Of a DNA stretch of 64,000 nucleotides, positions 25,429-35,628 are shown piece after piece; the first letter of the stretch is position 1, and each line of letters starts with the position of its first letter. The notes under the pieces were generated by a model. The model was not told where the DNA came from. It was given only the letters and a program-made list of their open reading frames with translations, and searched no databases. Both the position numbers and the translations under genes were made by a program. The DNA comes from Rhizobium sp. CCGE 510 (GTDB lineage: Bacteria; Pseudomonadota; Alphaproteobacteria; Rhizobiales; Rhizobiaceae), in NCBI RefSeq assembly GCF_000292525.1, contig NZ_AEYF01000055.1, forward strand, positions 124,001-188,000, read 5' to 3'.

Positions 25429-26062
25429 ACTGCTTGTTCGCTCCCTCTGGGAGACGATCCTGATGACTGTCGCCTCAGGCGTGATATCCCTCGTCGCCGG
25501 CCTGCCGCTCGGCCTTGCGCTGGTCGCAACGGCACGCGGCGGCATCGCCGAAAACCTCTGGATCAATCGCGTGCTCGGCGGCATCATCAACGGCTTCCGC
25601 TCGGTGCCCTTCATCATCCTGCTGGTGGCGCTGATCCCGCTGACGCGGTTGATCGTCGGCACCGCACTCGGCACATGGGCAGCCATCGTCCCGCTCGCCA
25701 TCGCCGCGACGCCCTATTACGCCCGCATCGCCGAAGTGTCGCTGCGCGAGGTCGACCGTGGACTGATCGATGCCGTGCGCGCCATGGGCGGCGATCGCTG
25801 GACGATCATTCGAGAGGTGCTGGTGCCCGAAGCGCTGCCTGGCATCGTTGCCGGTTTCACCGTCACCCTGGTGACGCTGATCGGCGCTTCGGCGATGGCC
25901 GGCGCGATCGGGGCCGGCGGCCTTGGCGATCTCGCCATCCGCTATGGCTATCAGCGCTTCGAAACCAATGTGATGATCGCGGTGGTGGTGGTCCTCATCG
26001 TCCTCGTCTGCGGCATCCAGTGGCTTGGTGACCGGCTGGTCGCCAAGCTGGATCATAGATAG
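25409..26062 (+). CDS. metI: MetI-type ABC transporter permease
   Basis: A 217-residue inner-membrane permease with about five helices. The coupling segment is AIAATPYYARIAEVSLREVDRGLIDAVRAMGG, with the EAA-loop Gly conserved. ASAMAGAIGAGGLGDLAIRYGYQRF is the classic MetI C-terminal motif. The start at 25409 overlaps the metN end. It ends 1 nt before the stop of the convergent monooxygenase gene. Confidence 0.9.
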   Translation: MTPIMLELLVRSLWETILMTVASGVISLVAGLPLGLALVATARGGIAENLWINRVLGGIINGFRSVPFIILLVALIPLTRLIVGTALGTWAAIVPLAIAATPYYARIAEVSLREVDRGLIDAVRAMGGDRWTIIREVLVPEALPGIVAGFTVTLVTLIGASAMAGAIGAGGLGDLAIRYGYQRFETNVMIAVVVVLIVLVCGIQWLGDRLVAKLDHR

Positions 26063-26063
26063 A

Positions 26064-27422
26064 TCAGCGCCTGTACCCAGCGGCGGGATGAGCGGCGGGC
26101 AACCTGCCATTTCCGCCGCCGAAGAGCTTCTGCCGCAGCGGCCCTTCAGCATAGTCCGCCTTGAAGACGCCGCGCTCCTGCAGCACCGGCACCACCAGGT
26201 CTACTAAATCGCGCAGGCTTTCCGGCGCCACGGTCCGCGCCAGATTGAAGCCGTCGATGCCGCCTTCCGCGATCCATGTCTGCAGATGATCGGCGATCTG
26301 TTCCGGCGAGCCCACCATCGGCTTCATCCCGCTGCCGGGAACCATCTGGTCGATGATGTCACGCGGTGTCACCGGCTTCGCCGCCTGTTTGGTGATTGAA
26401 GCAAGTGCCGATTGATTGGCGTTCGTCGAACTCTGACTGATGACCTCATCCAATCCATATTTCGACAAGTCGATGCCGATGGAGGCGGAGTAATGCGCAA
26501 GCGAAGCCTCGACGCTCGCATGACGGCGATAATCCTCAAGCTTGTCGCGTGCTTCCTTCTCCGTTCGCCCGACGACGACGCTGACCAGGTTCAGGATTTT
26601 CAGTGCATCGGCGCCGCGGCCGATTGCCTCTGCTTTTGCCCGCAACGCATCAGCGGTCGACCTGGCCGCTCTCGGATTCGAACTGGCGATGAAGACACAT
26701 TCGGCGTGCCGTGCGGCGAAATCCTGCCCGCGAGCCGAAGCCCCGGCCTGGAAAAGCAGTGGCGTGCGCTGCGGAGACGGCTCGCAGAGATGGATGCCCT
26801 GCATCCGGTAATATTTGCCGTCGTGACTGACAGTGCGCACCTTCGACGGATCGGCATAGATGCCGCTCGCCTTGTGGCGCAGAACCGCATCGTCATCCCA
26901 ACTGCCCTCCCAGAGCTTGTAGACGATCTCGAGATATTCCTCGGCGGCGTCGTAACGTGCGTCATGTTCCGGCAGCTTGTCGAAACCCATGCTGCGAGCG
27001 GCGCTGTCGAGATAACCGGTGACGATGTTCCAGCCGATCCGCCCCTTGGTCAGGTGGTCGAGCGTCGACATGCGCCGCGCCAGAAGGAAGGGCGGCTCAA
27101 AGGTGGTGTTGACGGTGACGCCGAAACCCAGATGTTTGGTGACATAGGCCATCGCCGAAATCGGCATCAACGGGTCGTTGACCGGGACCTGCGCCGCCGT
27201 CTCGATCACCGGCGCCGGGCTGCCCTTGTAGACGTCATAGACGCCGACGATATCGGCAAGGAAGATACCATCAAGCTTGCCGCGTTCGGCGGTCTTGGCG
27301 AACTCCGTCCAGTAATCGAGATCGGTATAGCCCACCGACCTGTCGCGCGGATGCGCCCACAGGCCGTGATTGATATGCCCGACGCAATTCATATCGAAAG
27401 CATAGATCTGCATTGTCTTCAT
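26064..27422 (-). CDS. FMN-dependent monooxygenase, NtaA/SnaA/DszA family
   Basis: A 452-residue bacterial luciferase-like enzyme that uses reduced FMN to oxidise small organic (often sulfur- or nitrogen-containing) compounds. Features are GLWAHPRDRSVGYTDLDYWTEFAKTAERG near the N-terminus, ISAMAYVTKHLGFGVTVNTTFEPPFLLARRM, GRIGWNIVTGYLDSAARS and LLFQAGASARGQDFAARHAECVF. All are diagnostic. The ATG at 27422 gives MKTMQIYAFDMN, the usual start. Divergent from the mutase gene and convergent with metI. The nearby FMN reductase and MetQNI importer suggest sulfur scavenging. Confidence 0.9.
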   Translation of the reverse strand: MKTMQIYAFDMNCVGHINHGLWAHPRDRSVGYTDLDYWTEFAKTAERGKLDGIFLADIVGVYDVYKGSPAPVIETAAQVPVNDPLMPISAMAYVTKHLGFGVTVNTTFEPPFLLARRMSTLDHLTKGRIGWNIVTGYLDSAARSMGFDKLPEHDARYDAAEEYLEIVYKLWEGSWDDDAVLRHKASGIYADPSKVRTVSHDGKYYRMQGIHLCEPSPQRTPLLFQAGASARGQDFAARHAECVFIASSNPRAARSTADALRAKAEAIGRGADALKILNLVSVVVGRTEKEARDKLEDYRRHASVEASLAHYSASIGIDLSKYGLDEVISQSSTNANQSALASITKQAAKPVTPRDIIDQMVPGSGMKPMVGSPEQIADHLQTWIAEGGIDGFNLARTVAPESLRDLVDLVVPVLQERGVFKADYAEGPLRQKLFGGGNGRLPAAHPAAGYRR

Positions 27423-27518
27423 GAGACGAGTCCTCAGCCGGAAATAAAAATCAAGGATTTGTATCGCACGGCGATCCTGTGGAATGGTAGGGTCCCGATG
27501 AGAAAGCGGAGGAAACGG

Positions 27519-29657
<2,139 letters not shown>

Positions 29658-29658
29658 G

Positions 29659-30819
29659 TTACAGCAATCCGCGCTTTGCGAGATTGCCCATCAGCGCCGA
29701 AATGCCGAAGGTCCAGGGTGGGCATTCGGTGGAGAGCCGCACGGTGTTGACGAGGGCACCGAGCCCTGCCGAGGAAATTTCGACGACATCGCCGATCTTG
29801 TGGGTGAAACCCTGCTTCGGCGCGTCGCGATCCTGGGTCGGCGCAAACAGCGTGCCGAGAAAGAGCATGAACCCGTCGGGATATTGATGATGGGCGCCAA
29901 CCGTCTGTCTGACGAGATCGGTCGGGTCGCGACTGATCTTCGACATCGAACTCTTGCCGTGCAGCACAAAACCGTCCTTGCCTGACACCTTCAGGTCGAG
30001 TTCGGCCTTGCGCACATCATCGAGGCTATAACCGGCATCGAACAGGCGGATGAAAGGACCGATCGAGCAGGAGGCGTTGTTGTCTTTGGCCTTGCCGAGC
30101 AGCAGTGCCGAGCGCCCCTCGACATCGCGCAGGTTGACGTCATTGCCGAGCGTCGCCCCCTTGATTTCGCCGCGGCTGTTGACCGCGAGCACGATCTCCG
30201 GCTCCGGATTGTTCCAGGTCGAGATCGGATGCAGGCCGACATCCGCCCCCCAGCCGACGGAGGAGAGCACCGGCGCCTTGGTAAAGACTTCGGCATCGGG
30301 GCCGATGCCGACCTCGAGATATTGCGACCACATGCCCTCGTCGATCAGGGCCTGCTTGACCTTGGCGGCTTCCTGCGAACCGGCCTTCAGGTTGGTGAGG
30401 CTGCCGCCGATCAGCGTGCTGACGCGCTCACGAATCGAGGCGGCGCGTTCCGGATTGCCGGCAGCCTTTTCTTCGATGACGCGCTCGATCATCGACTGGG
30501 CGAAGGTGACGCCGCAGGCCTTGACTGCCTGCAGGTCAACAGGCGCAAGCAGATAGGGATGCGCTTCATCCGGTGCTCCGGAGCTGTTGGCGGCGATCTC
30601 CTCCAGGGAGCCGATCGCCTTGCCGCTTGCAGCGCGAACAAAGCCGGCGGCATCCTGTCTCTCGAGCAGGGCGCTAAGTGTCGGCGCTTCGCGCGACGTG
30701 ATGTCGACCAGCGCGCCCTCCCGAAGCACCACGACACTCGGCCCGCCAACCTCGGGATTCCAGATGCGGCCGACAAAAAGACCGGCCGAAGCGGCAGCAT
30801 CGAAAAGGGGATGAGACAT
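29659..30819 (-). CDS. Fumarylacetoacetate hydrolase family protein
   Basis: A 386-residue protein of the FAH fold. The N-terminal extension has FVGRIWNPEVGGPSVVVL. The C-terminal catalytic region includes NNPEPEIVLAVNSRGEIKGATLGNDVNLRDVEGRS (metal-binding Glu/Asp cluster), LLGKAKDNNASCSIGPFIRLFD and VEISSAGLGALVNTV. The size and motifs recall the sugar-acid dehydratase subgroup that acts on 2-keto-3-deoxy pentonates, but this is only an inference. It ends 1 nt from the mutase stop, transcribed toward it. Divergent from the Gfo/Idh genes. Confidence 0.85.
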   Translation of the reverse strand: MSHPLFDAAASAGLFVGRIWNPEVGGPSVVVLREGALVDITSREAPTLSALLERQDAAGFVRAASGKAIGSLEEIAANSSGAPDEAHPYLLAPVDLQAVKACGVTFAQSMIERVIEEKAAGNPERAASIRERVSTLIGGSLTNLKAGSQEAAKVKQALIDEGMWSQYLEVGIGPDAEVFTKAPVLSSVGWGADVGLHPISTWNNPEPEIVLAVNSRGEIKGATLGNDVNLRDVEGRSALLLGKAKDNNASCSIGPFIRLFDAGYSLDDVRKAELDLKVSGKDGFVLHGKSSMSKISRDPTDLVRQTVGAHHQYPDGFMLFLGTLFAPTQDRDAPKQGFTHKIGDVVEISSAGLGALVNTVRLSTECPPWTFGISALMGNLAKRGLL

Positions 30820-31186
30820 GGTGATCTTCCGTCACAGCGAGCGGGGAGCGCTCTTTTGGATTTTGCGGGGTGGTGCCGCCCTCCGACCCGGCGGCGGCCA
30901 AAATCGATCACATTCACGCCGACGGGGCAAGATGCGCCGGGGAAAAAGAGTTTTGCCCGATCTGCGCAAGCGGCTTGTTTGGCGCGGAATTCCCACCGCA
31001 AAAGCCCGAAAATAACTATTTAGATACAAATTCGTCGTTTTGTTTCATACACTTAATATTCGATCCGAACGTTTCCACCCCTTATCTCGCCTTGACAGGC
31101 GCCGCCTTTCGTTATCTGTTTTGCTTAGACATGGAGGAGGCTGGCCCTTGCGGGCCGGATGAACATCCGAGGAGGATATTGCAGCG
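30820..31186. other. Divergent promoter region without a gene
   Basis: 367 bases between the FAH-family gene (minus) and the Gfo/Idh gene (plus). A relatively AT-rich part at about 31008-31120 likely holds promoters. The ribosome-binding site GAGGAGG lies before 31187. I see no open frame with family similarity and no strong palindrome. Confidence 0.4.
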
Positions 31187-32198
31187 ATGTTGAGATTTGC
31201 CGTCGTCGGAATCGACCATGGGCATACGTTCGATCACGTGAAGGGATTGCTTGCCGCAGGTGGCGAGTTCGTCGGCTATTGCCCGCAGACTTCGGTGCCG
31301 GCATTGCGCGAGGCCTTCGAGAAAACCTATCCCGATGCGCCGCAGATCGGCCGGGAAAAGCTGTTCGACGATCCGTCGATCGACGTCATCTGCATTGCCG
31401 CGATCCCGCGGGACCGAGCCGGGCTTGCCATCCGGGCGATGAGGTCGGGCAAGGATGTGATGACCGACAAGCCCGGCGTGACGACCTTCGCCCAATTGGA
31501 AGAGGTCAGGCGGACCGTCGCCGAGACCGGTAAGATCTTCTCGATCTGCTTTTCCGAGCGTCATTGCGTGCGCTCCGCCGTCAAGGCCGGCAAGCTTGTC
31601 GCCGAAGGCGCGATCGGCAAGGTGATCCAGACGCTCGGCGTCGGCCCGCACCGGCTGCAGCTGCCGACCCGGCCGACCTGGTTCTTCGATCCCGAAGCCT
31701 TCGGCGGCATCATCGTCGATATCGCCTCGCATCAGGTCGATCAGTTCCTGTTCTATACCGGCTCGAGCACCGGCGAGGTCATCGCCAGCTCGATCGGCAA
31801 TTTCGGCATGCCCGACAAACCGGCCTTCGAGGATTTCGGTCGAGGTGCTGCTGCGCTCCGACAGGGCGGCGGGTTATGTTCGCGTCGACTGGTTCACGCC
31901 GGAGGCTTTGCCGACCTGGGGTGACGGCCGCCTCACCATCCTCGGCACCGAAGGTTATATCGAACTGCGCAAATATATCGATATTGCCGGCCGGCCGGGC
32001 AAGGATCACCTTTTCCTGGTCAACGGCAAGGAAATGACCCACATCGATTGCAGCGATGAAAAGCTCGATTACTTCGATGCTTTCACCGCCGATGTCGGCA
32101 ACCGAACGCAGACGGCGATGACCCAGGATCACGTTTTCGAAGTCTGCCGCCTTTCGCTTGAAGCCCAGACGAAAGCCGCGCGGATCGGCGCTCGCTGA
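31187..32198 (+). pseudogene. Gfo/Idh/MocA-family oxidoreductase, frameshifted
   Basis: NAD(P)-dependent sugar or polyol oxidoreductase. The first frame (31187-31924) has an N-terminal Rossmann region (FAVVGIDHGHTFDHVKGLLA), KDVMTDKPGVTTF (the EKP-like Lys) and IIVDIASHQVDQFLFYTGSS. It then leaves the expected sequence after FEDFG. The second frame picks up EVLLRSDRAAGYVRVDWFTP and runs to AARIGAR at 32198. An extra base at about 31841 explains the break. Repaired, the protein is 336 residues, normal for the family. The partner Gfo/Idh gene starts 10 nt downstream. Substrate unknown. Confidence 0.8.
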
Positions 32199-32208
32199 GG
32201 AGGATATC

Positions 32209-33306
32209 ATGACCAGGAAATTGCGCGTCGGTGTCATCGGCGCAGGCATCGCTGCGCGGCATCTGGCCGGCTTCGGCTGGAACAAGGAGCTTTTCGAGGT
32301 TCCCGTGCTCTGCTCGCTCGACGAGGAGCGCGGCAGGGCGCTGTGCGAGGAGTACGGCATCGGCGAGTATACGCAGGACGCGGATTCGCTGTTTGCCCGT
32401 GACGATCTCGACATCATCGACATTTCGACTCCGCCGAGCTCGCATTTCGAACTCTGCCGCAAGGGCATCGAATCCGGCAAGCACGTGATCTGCGAGAAGC
32501 CGCTCTTCGGCTCGATCGCCGAGGTCGACGAGATGGGGCGCATCCTCGATCGTTACCCCGGCAGGAAGCTGATGCCGATCTTCCAGTATCGCTACGGCTC
32601 CGGCCTGCAGAAGCTGAAGCTGCTGATCGAAAGTGGCCTCGCCGGCAAGCCGTTCCTGACAACGATCGAAACGCATTGGTGGCGTGGACCGGATTATTAC
32701 GCGGTGCCGTGGCGCGGCAAATGGGCGAGCGAACTCGGCGGCGGCCTTCTCGGCCATGCAATCCACGCCCATGACATGCTGAATTATGTGCATGGCCCCT
32801 GCGCCGAAGTGTTTTCCTATGGCGCAACGCTGGTCAATCCGATCGAGGTCGAGGATACAGCAGCCCTTTCGGTGAAGATGCAGAACGGCTCGCTGGCGAC
32901 GCTGTCGATGACACTCGGCTCGCGCAAGGAGATCTCGCGGCTGCGCTTCTGCTTCAACGACCTCGTCGCCGAAAGCATCATCGAGCCCTATACGATGGGC
33001 CGTGATCCGTGGACGTTCGTCGCCGGGACAGAGGAACATCAGGCGCGGATCGACGAAGTGCTCGCCGCCTATGTGCCTGGCGAGGATGGCTATACCCGTC
33101 AGTTCGAGCTCTTCCACAAGGCGATCGTCGAGGATACTGACCCACCGGTGACATTACAGGATGCCCGCAATTCGCTGGAACTGGTAACGGCTGCCTACTT
33201 CTCGCAGCGAACCGGACAACCGACGCCGATGCCGATCGCCGCCGATCATCCGCTCTATCGCTCCTGGCTTCCGGCAGGGGAATGGCGTGCTGCGGCCACC
33301 GTCTGA
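32209..33306 (+). CDS. Gfo/Idh/MocA-family oxidoreductase
   Basis: A 365-residue NAD(P)-dependent dehydrogenase. N-terminal nucleotide-binding GVIGAGIAARHLAGFGW, then GKHVICEKPLFGSIAEV with the EKP catalytic Lys, and a C-terminal beta-sheet domain with FQYRYGSGLQKLKLLIESGLAGKP and GGGLLGHAIHAHDML. It starts 10 nt after the frameshifted homologue with AGGAGG spaced 6 nt, so the two and the VOC gene form one operon. The pair probably acts on a sugar or sugar acid. Confidence 0.87.
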   Translation: MTRKLRVGVIGAGIAARHLAGFGWNKELFEVPVLCSLDEERGRALCEEYGIGEYTQDADSLFARDDLDIIDISTPPSSHFELCRKGIESGKHVICEKPLFGSIAEVDEMGRILDRYPGRKLMPIFQYRYGSGLQKLKLLIESGLAGKPFLTTIETHWWRGPDYYAVPWRGKWASELGGGLLGHAIHAHDMLNYVHGPCAEVFSYGATLVNPIEVEDTAALSVKMQNGSLATLSMTLGSRKEISRLRFCFNDLVAESIIEPYTMGRDPWTFVAGTEEHQARIDEVLAAYVPGEDGYTRQFELFHKAIVEDTDPPVTLQDARNSLELVTAAYFSQRTGQPTPMPIAADHPLYRSWLPAGEWRAAATV

Positions 33307-33319
33307 ACAGGGCTCTCCG

Positions 33320-33730
33320 ATGCTGAAATCCTTCGAGCATGTCGGCATGACGGTCAGCGATATGGACCGCGCTATCGATTTCTACTGCGGCCTGCTCGGC
33401 CTCAGCCTCGTACTGCGCAAGACGATGGCGAACGGTATGCAGGTGGCATTCCTCGACGCAGGCGGCGGCATGCTGGAGGTCTTTGCGCCACCCGGCGGCG
33501 CGTCGAGGGCGATCGACGTGCCTGAAGATACGGCCGGCGTCCGGCACCTCACTTTCCATTTCGACAATGTCGACGAGACTTTCGCCCGCCTTGAACAGGC
33601 GGGTGTCGAGATCAAGGAGCGGCCGCGCTTCGCCGTCCACTCCGAGATGCTGAACAAGATCGCCTTCGTTCGCGATCCCGACGGCATCATCGTCGAGCTT
33701 GCCGAACGCTCTCAGAGACGCCAGGGCTGA
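33320..33730 (+). CDS. VOC-superfamily (glyoxalase-like) protein
   Basis: A 136-residue metal-binding protein with paired beta-alpha-beta-beta-beta modules. FEHVGMTVSDMDRAIDFYCGLLGLSLVL begins the first module with the metal-ligand His, HLTFHFDNVDETFARLEQAGV begins the second, and DPDGIIVELAE carries the last Glu ligand. The start at 33320 lies 13 nt after the upstream dehydrogenase stop. Likely an isomerase, lyase or lactoyl-type activity in the same catabolic operon; the exact reaction is unknown. Confidence 0.85.
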   Translation: MLKSFEHVGMTVSDMDRAIDFYCGLLGLSLVLRKTMANGMQVAFLDAGGGMLEVFAPPGGASRAIDVPEDTAGVRHLTFHFDNVDETFARLEQAGVEIKERPRFAVHSEMLNKIAFVRDPDGIIVELAERSQRRQG

Positions 33731-33815
33731 CACAGGCGGCGCCGATCGCTTCGCTGCGGGCGGTCAGACCGTCCCGCAGCAGATCGATCAGGCGCCGGAT
33801 GAGCTTTGCTGCCAT
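33687..33815 (-). CDS. Short ORF stub at the 3' end of the guanidine operon
   Basis: A 42-codon ORF starting 12 nt after the allophanate hydrolase stop, with a textbook GAGGAGAACC ribosome-binding site. It begins MAAKLIRRLIDLLRDGLTA and runs into the 3' end of the convergent VOC gene, where it stops. It looks like the intact start of an operon gene whose remainder has been lost, or a genuine micro-protein. I recognise no family. Confidence 0.3.
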   Translation of the reverse strand: MAAKLIRRLIDLLRDGLTARSEAIGAACVSPGVSESVRQARR

Positions 33816-33827
33816 GCAAGGTTCTCC

Positions 33828-35627
33828 TCAGCTCGCCAGCTTGGCGCTGATATAGTTGCGCCAGCCGCCAAGCGCGGTGATTTCCTCGGCACCTTTCACC
33901 GCATGCGCCTCGCAGACGAAGCCGGAGACGCTGGAGCCGTCTTCGAGCAGCAGCTTACCGATGCCGAGGGGTGCCGGAATTTTCTGGACGAACCTGCCGA
34001 AAGCATCGGCCGGCAGTGCCCAGACCTCGACCTCCAGCCCCTGCCCCTTATGGCCGGGGTCGCGCAGCAGCCCCGGTTTCGGCGGCGTGGTATTGGGCAG
34101 AACGAAGAGGCGATAATCGCCTGATGTGCGGCAGGTCTTGACCAGACGCCCGCCCGCCAGTTCGTGATTGAGCGGCATACCGGTCAGATGTGCGCCAACG
34201 ACCGCGATTTCGATGAAACCTTCATCGCCGAGAGAGACGTGGCTTGCTTCGGGGATCCCGGCCTGCCGGTCGATGCCCATGCCGGAACCTGCTGCACGGT
34301 GCAGCGCATCGGCAAGCGGCGCCAGCGCGTCATCGGTAAATGCAGGTGCAATCACCGTCACACCGCCTGGTAAGCCGCCTTTTCCGAAACCGGCCGGAAC
34401 GGCGATCGCCGCGCAATCGAGCAGGTTGACGAAATTGGTATAGCGGCCGAGGCGGCCGTTGAGCACGACGGGATTGGCCAGCATGTCGGCGACCGTATAG
34501 GTGGTCGGTGCAGTCGGCAGCAGAAGCACGTCGGCCTTTTCCCATTCGGTTTCGGTCTTGCGGCGCAACTCCTCCAGCCGATAGCGGCCGTTGAAAGCCT
34601 CCACCGCGGTCTTGCCCTTGGCGCCCTCGATAATCCCCCGCACCGTCGGATCAAAATCGTCCGCATTCGTGGCAAGGAAATCCTCGACCGCCGCCAGACG
34701 CTCGGCAACCCATGGCCCGTCATAGAGGAGGGCTGCCGCCTCGCGGAATGGTGTGTAGTCGAACGGCACGATGGTCGCGCCGAGTGCCTTTGCCCGCTCG
34801 ATTGCCTGGTCGTAGAGCGCCTCTACTTCCTTGTCACCGAAGAATTCCCGCTCGGCGCCCGCCAGAACGCCGATGCGCAGCCCCGATACCGGCAGGGTCA
34901 TCGACTTGGCGTGGCGCGAGAAGGGATCGGCAGCATCGAAGCCTTCGGCGACTTTGCGGATGGCCACGCCATCGCCGACGGTTGCGGCAAAGATCGTGAT
35001 GCAGTCGACGCTTTTGCACGCCGGTATGACGCCGGTGTTCGGCAGGAGACCGGGTGTCGGCTTGATGCCGACTAGGTTGTTGAAGGCGGCCGGCACGCGG
35101 CCGGAGCCCGCCGTATCCGTACCGAGCGCGAAGGCGGCGAGCCCGGATGCTACCGTGACTGATGATCCGGAACTCGAGCCGCCGGAGATATAAGCCGCAT
35201 CGAAAACCGAACGCGGCGCGCCATAAGGAGAGCGCGTGCCGTTGAGGCCGGTCGCGAACTGGTCGAGATTGGTCTTGCCGATAATGATGGCACCGGCTGC
35301 TTTCAGCCGTGCAACGACGGTGGAGTCCACCTCCGGCCGATACGCATAGGCCGGGCAAGCGGCGGTCGTCGGCAGGCCGGCAGCATCGATATTGTCTTTC
35401 ACGGCGAAGGGCACGCCCCAGAGCGGCAGGCTGTTTGCCTCCGGCGCGCGTGCCATTAAGGCCTTGGCGGCGGCGCGCAGCTCTTCATCCGGCACCGGCG
35501 TGATGAAGATCGCCGCATCTCTAGAGGCGGCACGCCGCGCAATCACCTCTTGGATAGCGTCGAGCGGCGTCAGGCCGGATTGATAGGCGGCGCGGAGGCT
35601 TGAGAGATCGAGGATGGTCGGCAGCAT
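33828..35627 (-). CDS. atzF: Allophanate hydrolase (AtzF type)
   Basis: A 599-residue amidase-signature enzyme that hydrolyses allophanate to ammonia and CO2. The amidase domain at about residues 1-440 contains PFAVKDNIDAAGLPT (catalytic Lys), ISGGSSSGSSVTVASGLAAFALGTDTAGSGRVPAAF (the cis-Ser/Ser nucleophile region) and GIKPTPGLLP. The C-terminal domain (from about 450) with GLEVEVWALPADAFGRFV is specific to allophanate hydrolases. It starts 1 nt after the carboxylase stop, so it is translationally coupled. In this operon it finishes guanidine breakdown. Confidence 0.93.
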   Translation of the reverse strand: MLPTILDLSSLRAAYQSGLTPLDAIQEVIARRAASRDAAIFITPVPDEELRAAAKALMARAPEANSLPLWGVPFAVKDNIDAAGLPTTAACPAYAYRPEVDSTVVARLKAAGAIIIGKTNLDQFATGLNGTRSPYGAPRSVFDAAYISGGSSSGSSVTVASGLAAFALGTDTAGSGRVPAAFNNLVGIKPTPGLLPNTGVIPACKSVDCITIFAATVGDGVAIRKVAEGFDAADPFSRHAKSMTLPVSGLRIGVLAGAEREFFGDKEVEALYDQAIERAKALGATIVPFDYTPFREAAALLYDGPWVAERLAAVEDFLATNADDFDPTVRGIIEGAKGKTAVEAFNGRYRLEELRRKTETEWEKADVLLLPTAPTTYTVADMLANPVVLNGRLGRYTNFVNLLDCAAIAVPAGFGKGGLPGGVTVIAPAFTDDALAPLADALHRAAGSGMGIDRQAGIPEASHVSLGDEGFIEIAVVGAHLTGMPLNHELAGGRLVKTCRTSGDYRLFVLPNTTPPKPGLLRDPGHKGQGLEVEVWALPADAFGRFVQKIPAPLGIGKLLLEDGSSVSGFVCEAHAVKGAEEITALGGWRNYISAKLAS

Positions 35628-35628
35628 G

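Noticed and set aside
26412..27518. N-terminal extension of the mutase frame
   Set aside because: Antisense to the monooxygenase gene. The ATG at 27519 with GGAGG gives the normal family start.
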